5,355 nt of DNA from an uncultured Oscillospiraceae bacterium (GTDB lineage Bacteria > Bacillota > Clostridia > Oscillospirales > Oscillospiraceae). The notes under the pieces are model-generated. The model had not been told where the DNA came from. It was given only the letters and a program-made list of their open reading frames with translations, and made no database searches. Shown here one piece after another: positions 1-5,342 of the stretch. Made by a program: the position numbers and the translations under genes. Location of the stretch: positions 1 to 5,355 of the forward strand of contig CAKUHW010000095.1 of assembly GCA_934659415.1 (NCBI GenBank), in the 5' to 3' direction. The stretch's first letter is position 1; every line of letters starts with the position of its first letter.

Positions 1-1052
1 CCTTTGACGGCCTGGCCCGGGTACCGGTGGCTGAGGCGGGCGCGGGGGAGATCATCGCCATGAGCGGCATCGGTGATATCACCATCGGCGACACCATCTG
101 CGCCCCCGCCGCGGTGGAGCCCATCGAGTTTGTGAAGATCTCCGCCCCCACCCTGGAGATGACCTTCTCCGTGAACGACTCTCCCTTTGCCGGCCGGGAG
201 GGCAAGTTCGTCACCTCCCGCCAGATCCGCGACCGGCTGTTCCGGGAGACCCTGAAGGACGTGTCCCTGCGGGTCACGGAGGTGCCGGACAGCACGGATG
301 CCTTCAACGTGGCGGGCCGGGGGGAGATGTCCCTGTCCATCCTCATCGAGACCATGCGCCGGGAGGGCTATGAGTTCCAGGTCTCTCCCCCCCGGGTGCT
401 CTACCAGACCATCGACGGCGTCCGCTGCGAGCCCATAGAGCGGCTGGTGGCCGACGTGCCCGGCGACTGCGTGGGCGCGGTGATGGAGAAGCTGGGCTCC
501 CGCAAGGGCGAGTTCGTGGCCATGACCCCCATGGGCAGCCGCACCAAGCTGGAGTTCCTGGTGCCCTCCCGGGGCCTGTTCGGCTACCGCAATGAGTTCC
601 TCACGGACACCAAGGGCGAGGGTATCATGGCCTCCGTGTTCGAAAAGTACGCCCCCTTCAAGGGGGAGGTCACCCGCCGGAACACCGGCTCTCTGGTGGC
701 CCACGAGACGGGGGAGTCCGTGGCCTACGGCCTGTTTGCCGCCCAGGAGCGGGGCGCGCTGTTCATCGGCCCCGGCGTGCCTGTGTACGAGGGCATGGTG
801 GTGGGTGTGTGCCCCAAGATGGAGGACATCACCGTCAATGTGTGTAAGCGCAAGCAGTTGACCAACATGCGGGCTGCCGGCTCCGACGAGGCTCTGCGCC
901 TGGTCACCCCCCGTACCCTCAGCCTGGAGCAGTGCCTGGAGTTCCTGGCGGACGACGAGCTGCTGGAGGTCACCCCCAAGACTCTGCGCCTGCGCAAGCG
1001 CATCCTCAACCACGAGCAGCGCATGAAGGCGAAAATGCGCGGGAAATCTTAA
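1..1052 (+). CDS. typA: TypA/BipA ribosome-associated GTPase, C-terminal part (5' end outside window)
   Basis: This is the last 349 codons of a translational GTPase of the TypA/BipA family, which binds the ribosome and supports 50S assembly and stress or cold adaptation. The frame is open from base 3, so the gene enters from the left; the family is about 600-615 residues, so the G domain and most of domain II are missing here. The opening residues, FDGLARVPVAEAGAGEI, fit the end of the EF-Tu-like domain II. They are followed by the EF-G-like domain III (SGRGEMSLSI-type segment, about 309-400), the domain V-like part (SRGLFGYRNEF, about 570-605) and the TypA-specific C-terminal domain with KRKQLTNMRAAGSDEA (about 845-895), the basic loop expected to reach the ribosomal A site. 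These segments match TypA from memory nearly position by position, including EGKFVTSRQI. EF-G and LepA lack this C-terminal domain. The stop is TAA at 1050-1052, and a terminator hairpin follows within 20 nt. Confidence 0.96.
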   Translation, partial: FDGLARVPVAEAGAGEIIAMSGIGDITIGDTICAPAAVEPIEFVKISAPTLEMTFSVNDSPFAGREGKFVTSRQIRDRLFRETLKDVSLRVTEVPDSTDAFNVAGRGEMSLSILIETMRREGYEFQVSPPRVLYQTIDGVRCEPIERLVADVPGDCVGAVMEKLGSRKGEFVAMTPMGSRTKLEFLVPSRGLFGYRNEFLTDTKGEGIMASVFEKYAPFKGEVTRRNTGSLVAHETGESVAYGLFAAQERGALFIGPGVPVYEGMVVGVCPKMEDITVNVCKRKQLTNMRAAGSDEALRLVTPRTLSLEQCLEFLADDELLEVTPKTLRLRKRILNHEQRMKAKMRGKS

Positions 1053-1066
1053 GAAGATAAAACAGG

Positions 1067-1103
1067 ACCCCCGGTCCGGCAGCTCGCCGGACCGGGGGTT
1101 TCG
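1067..1103. terminator. Bidirectional intrinsic terminator between typA and the convergent operon
   Basis: A perfect 14-bp inverted repeat (1067-1080 with 1086-1099) closes a 5-nt loop. On the plus strand it is followed only by a short, interrupted T stretch (TTTCGTTCGT). On the minus strand the hairpin is followed by CCTGTTTTATCTTCTT, a better U-rich tail, which lies between the hairpin and the typA stop. The position between two converging genes and the tails on both sides suggest that it ends both transcripts. The roughly 100 nt between it and the next gene's stop at 1202 show no gene or clear structure. Confidence 0.85.
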
Positions 1104-1201
1104 TTCGTCAAAAGATGTCCTTGAGATTTTTCGGGCCGAAAGGCTTTGTGCCAAGCCCGGTAAGGATCCTCCGGCAGGACAGGGCGGAGTGCAGCTGCTC
1201 C

Positions 1202-2020
1202 TCAGCCTTCCCCGGGCCGCAGGGCGGCGCACAGCTGGTCAAAGCCGGGGGCGCCGTAGGGCATGGGCTTGGTGCGGTAGTCCCGCACGGCCAGCAGGGG
1301 GGCCCCGGCGGGATCGAAGGCGACGATGTCGTTGCCCGCCTCGGTGAAGCAGGCCCGGCTTTCCAGCGCCAGGCCGGACCGGATCGGCCGGTACAGCTCC
1401 ACACAGCCCACGGACCGGGGCACGGACATATACCGGCGGAAGGCGGCGTCCAGCAGCCCGGAGGACTGCAGGCAGAACTCCACCGCCCGCACCGGCAGCA
1501 CCTCCTCGCACAGCCGGTCGGTGCGCAGGGCGGGCAGAGCGGTGTTCATCCGGGCGGCGAGTGCCGCCCCGACGGTGCGGGCCGAGGCGATCACCCGGAA
1601 GGCGGGACCGTGGAAAAAGCAGCGGTATACCTGCTCTGCCCCGACCTCGGGGCCGCTCTCCCCCTCCGGCAGCGCCGGCGCCGGCGCCGGGGGGGCATCA
1701 AAGCTCATCAGGCAGGAGAACACCGCGGCGCTGCCGTCCAGCAGGGAGGCGCGCATCACGCCGCCCGCCTCCTCCAGCACGCACCGCAGGGTCCCGGGGG
1801 CGCTCACCAGGCAGTCCTCTCCGGCGGCGATCTCCCACAGCCGCAGGGGGCGGCGGCCTGTGAGGAGCAGGGCGGTCTCCGCCATGGCCTCCAGGGACAT
1901 GACCGTGCCCAGCAGCGGCGTGCCCACATCGTGGTCCCGGAGATAGGGCTGGTCGGGAGCCAGACTCACCAGGGCGGAGAGAGGGCCCGCCCGGCGCAGG
2001 TCGAATACTCCGGCGCTCAT
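1202..2020 (-). CDS. Free-standing polyketide-synthase-type dehydratase (PS-DH, double hotdog) domain protein
   Basis: The 272-residue product resembles the dehydratase domain of polyketide and polyunsaturated fatty acid synthases, which removes water from a 3-hydroxyacyl thioester. Visible family landmarks are YLRDH (residues 26-30), with H30 in the place of the catalytic histidine; TVMSLEAMAETA (39-50), like the usual hotdog helix; VYRCFFHGPAF (131-141), close to the FFHGPxF signature; and RAVEFCLQSSGL (178-189), the position of the second catalytic acid, here E181 with Q185. The HxxxGxxxxP motif is altered: one residue is missing between H and G, and the proline is replaced by glycine (H30-D-V-G-T-P-L-L-G). 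Activity is therefore uncertain. The ATG start overlaps the upstream crotonase stop as ATGA, indicating translational coupling. An open frame extends 16 codons further upstream, but this would run into the crotonase gene and has no ribosome site. No ketosynthase, acyltransferase or ACP domain is attached. Family identity is likely; substrate unknown. Confidence 0.72.
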   Translation of the reverse strand: MSAGVFDLRRAGPLSALVSLAPDQPYLRDHDVGTPLLGTVMSLEAMAETALLLTGRRPLRLWEIAAGEDCLVSAPGTLRCVLEEAGGVMRASLLDGSAAVFSCLMSFDAPPAPAPALPEGESGPEVGAEQVYRCFFHGPAFRVIASARTVGAALAARMNTALPALRTDRLCEEVLPVRAVEFCLQSSGLLDAAFRRYMSVPRSVGCVELYRPIRSGLALESRACFTEAGNDIVAFDPAGAPLLAVRDYRTKPMPYGAPGFDQLCAALRPGEG

Positions 2021-2781
2021 AGGGTTTCCACCGTCTTTTCGCCCAGGGCCTTTGTGGCGTCGCAGCACACCAGACGGGCGAACAGATCCTTCTCCAGCCG
2101 GAGCCCCTCCTCCAGAGACAGCCTGCTGCCCCTGGTCACCGCCTCCTTGGCGGCCCGGGCGGCATGGACAGGCTGGGCCAGGATGGGGGCGAGCCAGTCC
2201 AGCAGGGCCTCCCGGAAGTTTTCCTCCGGCAGCAGTGCGTCCGCCAGGCCCCAGCTGAGGGCCTCCTCCCCCCGGACCACCCGGCCGGAAAGAAGCATCT
2301 GCAGGGCCCGGGGCACGCCGATGCGCCGGGGCAGGCGCTGGGTGCCGCCGGCCCCGGGGATGACCCCCTTGGACACCTCCAGCAGCCGCAGATGGCCCCC
2401 CTGGGAGAGCACCAGCAGGTCGCAGGCCAGAGCGGTCTCACACCCGCCGCCCCATGCCTGCCCGTTTACGGCGGCCACGGTGAGCTGGGGCATGGAGCCC
2501 AGCAGCTCGTTCACCCGGTCCCAGGCGTCCGGGTCCCCCTCGGGGGGCTGGCCGTTCTCCATGCGCATCACGTCCGCCACGTCCGCGTGGGCGGCGAAGT
2601 AGCCGGGTACGCCCCCGGTGAGAGCCACTACGCTCAGCTCCTCCCGGCCGGCCAGCTCCCGCAGCAGCTCCTCCAGCTGCCCCAGAGCCCGGAAGCTCAG
2701 CATATTGATGGGCGGGCGGGTATAGGTGACCAGGGCCAGCGCGCCCAGATATTCCACGGAAAACCAGCGTTCATCCGCCAC
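2017..2781 (-). CDS. Enoyl-CoA hydratase/isomerase family protein (crotonase fold)
   Basis: The 254-residue product has the usual crotonase length and fold signature. The family binds acyl thioesters and stabilises an enolate in an oxyanion hole; typical members hydrate 2-enoyl-CoA or run the reverse dehydration in the cytoplasm. The oxyanion-hole glycine segment is GQAWGGGCETALACDL (residues 107-122), and IPGAGGTQRLPRRIG (141-155) is the classic downstream motif. Both glutamates used by true hydratases appear to be present, E115 and E135, with the same 20-residue spacing as E144/E164 of rat mitochondrial enoyl-CoA hydratase, so hydratase/dehydratase chemistry is plausible. The first oxyanion segment reads FAAHADV (62-68) where many members have AGAD, so a histidine replaces glycine. 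The start is GTG, chosen because a strong ribosome site lies 7 nt upstream. It sits between a FabK-like reductase and a DH-like protein, which fits work on a 3-hydroxyacyl/enoyl intermediate. The exact substrate cannot be read from sequence. Confidence 0.9.
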   Translation of the reverse strand: MADERWFSVEYLGALALVTYTRPPINMLSFRALGQLEELLRELAGREELSVVALTGGVPGYFAAHADVADVMRMENGQPPEGDPDAWDRVNELLGSMPQLTVAAVNGQAWGGGCETALACDLLVLSQGGHLRLLEVSKGVIPGAGGTQRLPRRIGVPRALQMLLSGRVVRGEEALSWGLADALLPEENFREALLDWLAPILAQPVHAARAAKEAVTRGSRLSLEEGLRLEKDLFARLVCCDATKALGEKTVETL

Positions 2782-2788
2782 AGGCCGA

Positions 2789-2796
2789 CCCTCCTC
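2789..2796 (-). promoter_or_regulatory. Ribosome binding site deciding the GTG start of the crotonase gene
   Basis: On the minus strand the site reads GAGGAGGG, then 7 nt, then GTG at 2781-2779. It fills the 15-nt gap after the upstream reductase stop (TGA at 2799-2797). This near-perfect anti-16S match supports the GTG start, and no in-frame ATG lies close by. Confidence 0.85.
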
Positions 2797-3762
2797 TCAC
2801 AGGCGCAGACCGGCCAGGATGGTCTTGGCCTCCTCCAGCGCGCCGTTGAGGATGTCCGCGGCGGGGCGCACGGCGTGCAGCCGGGAGGCGCACTGGCCCA
2901 CCATCACCGCGCCGTCCACCATATCGCCCTCGGCCATGGCCAGGCGCAGGGAGCTGGCGGACATCTCCCGCACCAGCGCGGCGGCCTCCGCCTTGGGGTG
3001 CTCCGCCTCCACGGCGCACAGCTTTTCGCTGAGGGGGTTGATGAGCTGGCGGCAGGGCTCGTCCGTGGACGCGCCGGTGACCACCGTGGACATATCCCCG
3101 GCGGCCAGAATGGCCTGCTTCACGTTGGGATGTACGTCGCACTCCTCGCTCACCAGGAAGGCGCTGCCCATCTCCACACCCTCTGCGCCCAGGGCGAAGG
3201 CGGCCACCACGCCCCGGCCGTCGATGACGCCGCCGCCGGCGATCACCGGGCAGGGGAGCTTCTCCGCCGCCAGGGGCACCAGGGTCATGGTGGTCTCGTA
3301 GGTCACATGGCCGCCGGCCTCCCAGCCCTTGATGATCACCGCGTCCGCCCCCGCCTGGTCGGCGATGACGGCGTCGTTCAGAATGCTGGCCTTGATGACC
3401 ACCTTCATGCCGTGGTCATGCCAGATCTTCACATAGCGCTGGGTGAGGGCGGGGTCCAGGCCCACGATGGTGTCGGCGTAGATCACCGGGACCTTGCCGG
3501 CCACGGCGACCTCGGTCACCCGGGCCAGCAGCTCCTCCTTCTCAATGAATACGTTGATGGCGTAAGGCTTGCCGGTCAGGGCTCTGGTCGCCTCGATCTG
3601 GTGCGCGATGAACTCCACAGGGGCAAAGCCCACGCCCAGCACGCCCAGACCGCCCGCCTCGCTGACGGCCGCCGCCAGAGAGGCGGTGGAGGCCCAGGCC
3701 ATGGCGCCCTGGACGACCGGCTTCTCGATTCCCAATGCCCTGCATACTCTGTTTTCGCTCAT
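2797..3762 (-). CDS. fabK: FabK-like FMN-dependent enoyl-ACP reductase II (nitronate monooxygenase superfamily)
   Basis: The 321-residue product matches FabK, the flavin-dependent enoyl-ACP reductase of many Firmicutes (Streptococcus pneumoniae FabK is about 324 residues). FabK reduces the trans-2 double bond of enoyl-ACP with NAD(P)H and FMN in the last step of fatty acid elongation. It is a TIM barrel related to nitronate monooxygenase. Matching segments are VVQGAMAWAS (16-25), VSEAGGLGVLG (33-43), EAGGH (148-152) with H152 at the position of the proposed catalytic histidine, TTMTLVP (157-163), the FMN phosphate-binding AGGGVIDGRG (175-184) with LGAEGVEMGSAF (191-202), and a C-terminal VMVGQ segment like FabK's VMAGQ. 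The ATG start is chosen for its strong ribosome site; the frame stays open 54 codons upstream but overlaps the promoter and terminator. It is the first gene of the operon. No other fatty acid synthesis gene is in the window, so a specialised enoyl-thioester reductase or a nitronate monooxygenase-like enzyme remains possible. Confidence 0.82.
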   Translation of the reverse strand: MSENRVCRALGIEKPVVQGAMAWASTASLAAAVSEAGGLGVLGVGFAPVEFIAHQIEATRALTGKPYAINVFIEKEELLARVTEVAVAGKVPVIYADTIVGLDPALTQRYVKIWHDHGMKVVIKASILNDAVIADQAGADAVIIKGWEAGGHVTYETTMTLVPLAAEKLPCPVIAGGGVIDGRGVVAAFALGAEGVEMGSAFLVSEECDVHPNVKQAILAAGDMSTVVTGASTDEPCRQLINPLSEKLCAVEAEHPKAEAAALVREMSASSLRLAMAEGDMVDGAVMVGQCASRLHAVRPAADILNGALEEAKTILAGLRL

Positions 3763-3770
3763 GGTGACAT

Positions 3771-3778
3771 CTCCTTTT
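3771..3778 (-). promoter_or_regulatory. Ribosome binding site deciding the fabK-like start
   Basis: The minus strand reads AAAAGGAG followed by ATGTCACC and ATG (3762-3760), an 8-nt spacing. This places the start 54 codons inside the longer open frame and agrees with the normal FabK N-terminus. Confidence 0.85.
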
Positions 3779-3806
3779 CCGTTGTGCCCGTAGGGCTGAT
3801 AAGTCC

Positions 3807-3835
3807 AGTATAGCCGGGGGCGGAGCGGAACACAA
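3807..3835 (-). promoter_or_regulatory. Sigma-A-like promoter of the fabK-crotonase-dehydratase operon
   Basis: On the minus strand TTGTGT (3835-3830) and TATACT (3812-3807) are separated by exactly 17 nt. The -10 box has 5 of 6 consensus bases; the -35 box keeps only TTG plus weak positions. It lies downstream of the terminator of the preceding transcript, with transcription expected to start near 3800, giving a 5' leader of roughly 35-40 nt before the ATG. Motif reading only. Confidence 0.6.
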
Positions 3836-3860
3836 CCGACAGATTTCAGACAGGTGTCGG
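3836..3860. repeat. Inverted repeat abutting the -35 box, candidate operator
   Basis: CCGACA (3836-3841) and TGTCGG (3855-3860) form 6-bp arms with a 13-nt spacer. They are directly next to the -35 box of the fabK operon promoter. A direct repeat GACAG (3838-3842 and 3848-3852) lies within it. The position would suit an activator or a repressor that covers the -35 region; the TetR-family protein encoded next door is one candidate. Arms this short can occur by chance in GC-rich DNA. Confidence 0.35.
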
Positions 3861-3870
3861 GATACAGCCC

Positions 3871-3914
3871 GCGGCCGCCCAAAAGGAAAGCCGCCCTGTC
3901 CCCAGGGCGGCCGC
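3871..3914. repeat. Outer 10-bp inverted repeat overlapping the terminator
   Basis: GCGGCCGCCC (3871-3880) and GGGCGGCCGC (3905-3914) are exact inverted copies. The right arm shares 7 bases with the terminator's own stem, so the two foldings exclude each other. Each arm contains the 8-bp palindrome GCGGCCGC. It could be an accident of GC-rich sequence or an alternative 3'-end structure in read-through RNA. Confidence 0.6.
3881..3911 (-). terminator. Intrinsic terminator of the fdhD-tetR transcript
   Basis: On the minus strand a 9-bp perfect stem, GCCGCCCTG with CAGGGCGGC (3911-3903 with 3898-3890), closes a GGGA tetraloop and is followed at once by TTTCCTTTT (3889-3881). It begins 30 nt after the tetR stop codon and upstream of the fabK promoter, so it separates the two transcription units. 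Confidence 0.85.
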
Positions 3915-3940
3915 AGGCCGTCAAAAAACAAGCTCTCTCC

Positions 3941-4501
3941 CTACTGTGCTGCCGACGGTTCCGTAAAGGCCCGGAAGAAGCCCCGCCGCAGGTGGTCGGA
4001 GATCATGGCGGCGGTGTCCTCCGCGGACACGTCCCCCTGGAGGGACCACATGACGGTGGCCAGGGCGCTGGCGGCGTACAGATCGGCGAAGAGGGCCGGG
4101 TCGTACCCCGGGTCCGGCTGGGCCTTTGCCCACTCCAGAGCCAGGCCGTTGAAGCAGCTGCGGGCCAGGGCCAGGGTGTCCAGCTCCCAGTTGGGGGAGA
4201 TCAGGCGGAGAAAGAGCTCCTTCTGGGCGTGGAGCTGGGCCACGGTGCGCGCGATGTCCGGGGCCTGGGGGGGCTGAAAGCACCCCTGCTGCAGGGGCAC
4301 GCTGCACCGCAGCCGCCCCAGCAGCCGCTCCAGAATGGACTGGCGCAGGGCGTACTTGTCGCAGTAGTGGTAGTAGAAGGTGGAGCGGTTCACACCGGCC
4401 TCCCGGATAAGGTCGGCCACGGTGACGGAGGAAAAGGGCCGCCGCTCCATCAGGCGCAGCAGGGCGGCCTCCAGCCGGGCCGGGGCGTCGCGCTCAGACA
4501 T
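3941..4501 (-). CDS. TetR/AcrR-family transcriptional regulator
   Basis: The 186-residue product has a standard TetR-type N-terminal DNA-binding domain. Helix-turn-helix residues run about 23-49, with FSSVTVADLIREAGVNRST (23-41) followed by the typical FYYHYCDKYAL (42-52); this is the strongest recognisable block. The rest, about residues 55-186, should be the helical ligand-binding and dimerisation domain. It is not conserved enough to name a ligand, although several aromatic residues (F, W, Y) are present. The family usually represses adjacent genes and releases DNA on binding a small molecule. A ribosome site GAGGAGG (4515-4509) stands 7 nt before the ATG and overlaps the fdhD stop, so it is probably cotranscribed and translationally coupled with fdhD. 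Downstream lies the fabK-like operon with an inverted repeat beside its promoter. Whether it controls that operon, fdhD, or a distant target is an inference. Confidence 0.92.
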   Translation of the reverse strand: MSERDAPARLEAALLRLMERRPFSSVTVADLIREAGVNRSTFYYHYCDKYALRQSILERLLGRLRCSVPLQQGCFQPPQAPDIARTVAQLHAQKELFLRLISPNWELDTLALARSCFNGLALEWAKAQPDPGYDPALFADLYAASALATVMWSLQGDVSAEDTAAMISDHLRRGFFRAFTEPSAAQ

Positions 4502-4513
4502 GGGGATACCTCC

Positions 4514-5251
4514 TCAGGGTTTGATGAATTCGGGGTGGGAGTATACGTTGAAGCGCCTGCCCCGGGCAAAGCCCACCAGCAGCACCCCCGCGCTCCGGGC
4601 GGTGCGTACCGCCAGCGAGGTGGGGGCGGACACGGAGATGATGGCCCCACAGCCGGTGCACACCACCTTGCGGATGATCTCGTCGGGCACCCGGCCGGAG
4701 AAGACGATGACCCGCCCGGCCATGGGAATGCCCTGCAGCAGGCAGCGGCCGATGAGCCGGTCGAAGGCGTTGTGCCGGCCCACATCCTCGCAGTTGGTGA
4801 GGATCTCCTTCCCGTCGGAGAGGGCGGCGTTGTGCACCCCGCCGGTGCGGTGGAAGAGGTGGGAGCCGTTTTCCAGGCTGGAGGCCAGGCGGAGCACATC
4901 CTCCGCCACCAGGGGCCGGGGCAGGGGGGTGACGCGCTCCGGCAGCTCTCTGCGGCCCCGGCGCTGGCCTACGGGGGCGGCCAGGGTCACCAGCACGTCG
5001 CTGCCCTCCACCCGCAGCTCCAGCAGGTCCCTCCGGGAGGAGATGACGCCGTCGCTGCAGAGGTAGCCGGCCACCAGCTCCTCCAGCTCCCAGGGGGAGC
5101 ACACCAGCGAGCCGTACACCGTGCCGTTGATGAGCACCCGGATGAAGACCTCCTCGGCGATCACGTCATCGGCGCCGCCCCATTCCCCATCGTTCCAGCG
5201 GTGGATCCTGACGGGCTGCGCGTCCTGCCCGGTGAGCTTGTTCTCTTTCAT
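4514..5251 (-). CDS. fdhD: FdhD, formate dehydrogenase accessory sulfurtransferase (central CxxC motif absent)
   Basis: FdhD passes sulfur from a cysteine desulfurase (IscS) to the bis-MGD molybdenum cofactor of formate dehydrogenase in the cytoplasm and binds that cofactor. The 245-residue product has the family's typical length and blocks: EEVFIRVLINGTVYGSL (33-49), ELEELVAGYLCSDGVI (55-70), FHRTGGVHNAAL (133-144), the signature CEDVGRHNAFDRLIG (154-168), VIVFSGRVPDEII (181-193), SVSAPTSLAV (206-215) and a C-terminal GFARGRRFNVYSHP (227-240). The family normally has a CxxC motif (C121/C124 in E. coli) in the loop before the TGG block. Here that stretch (about 92-130) has no cysteine, while a CTGC sequence stands at 198-201, where E. 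coli has one cysteine. The ATG has a modest GAGG site 8 nt upstream. It is followed after 12 nt by tetR. No formate dehydrogenase or molybdenum-cofactor gene is in the window; one could lie upstream (to the right). Confidence 0.93.
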   Translation of the reverse strand: MKENKLTGQDAQPVRIHRWNDGEWGGADDVIAEEVFIRVLINGTVYGSLVCSPWELEELVAGYLCSDGVISSRRDLLELRVEGSDVLVTLAAPVGQRRGRRELPERVTPLPRPLVAEDVLRLASSLENGSHLFHRTGGVHNAALSDGKEILTNCEDVGRHNAFDRLIGRCLLQGIPMAGRVIVFSGRVPDEIIRKVVCTGCGAIISVSAPTSLAVRTARSAGVLLVGFARGRRFNVYSHPEFIKP

Positions 5252-5303
5252 AAATGAGACCTCGCTTTCCTCCGGATACGCCGGAAACGAATGTTTTGAG
5301 AAT

Positions 5304-5341
5304 AGGGCGCGGCGGAATGCTCCGCCGCGCCCTCCTTTTTT
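5304..5341 (+). terminator. Strong hairpin with plus-strand U-tract upstream of fdhD
   Basis: A perfect 13-bp stem (5304-5316 with 5321-5333), with the 4-nt loop ATGC, is followed by CC and six T residues on the plus strand. As an intrinsic terminator its good orientation is plus. On the minus strand the trailing sequence, ATTCTCAAAAC, is poor in U, though the A-run before the stem could still make it partly bidirectional. Minus-strand use would be to end a gene lying to the right, upstream of fdhD. Plus-strand use would stop antisense transcription, or transcription approaching a gene that converges from the right. Confidence 0.75.
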
Positions 5342-5342
5342 G

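Noticed and set aside
1108..1404. Minus-strand open frame extending past the dehydratase stop in another frame, hinting at a frameshifted C-terminus
   Set aside because: The dehydratase-like reading stays in its own frame to its TGA with a sensible end and overall length. The other frame is P/C/R-rich and its tail lies in the intergenic part.
2021..2068. 16-codon N-terminal extension of the dehydratase-like protein
   Set aside because: It lies inside the crotonase coding end and has no ribosome site; the ATGA overlap gives a better start.
1115..3813. Very long plus-strand open frames (1115-2602 and 2164-3813) opposite the operon
   Set aside because: Their products are rich in G, A, H, Q, R and P, resemble no family, and lie exactly antisense to three genes with clear conserved motifs. 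GC-rich third positions keep the opposite frames open.
3763..3924. 54-codon N-terminal extension of the FabK-like protein
   Set aside because: It would overlap the promoter and reach the terminator of the preceding transcript, and the internal ATG has a strong ribosome site and matches the normal FabK start.
3854..5257. 467-codon plus-strand open frame opposite tetR and fdhD
   Set aside because: Low-complexity G/H/Q-rich translation, antisense to well-supported tetR and fdhD, and no ribosome site or family motif.
5266..5287. Small inverted repeats (TCCGG/CCGGA) in the fdhD leader as a possible riboswitch or operator
   Set aside because: Stem of only 5 bp in a leader of about 50 nt; too short for a known riboswitch and likely chance in GC-rich DNA.
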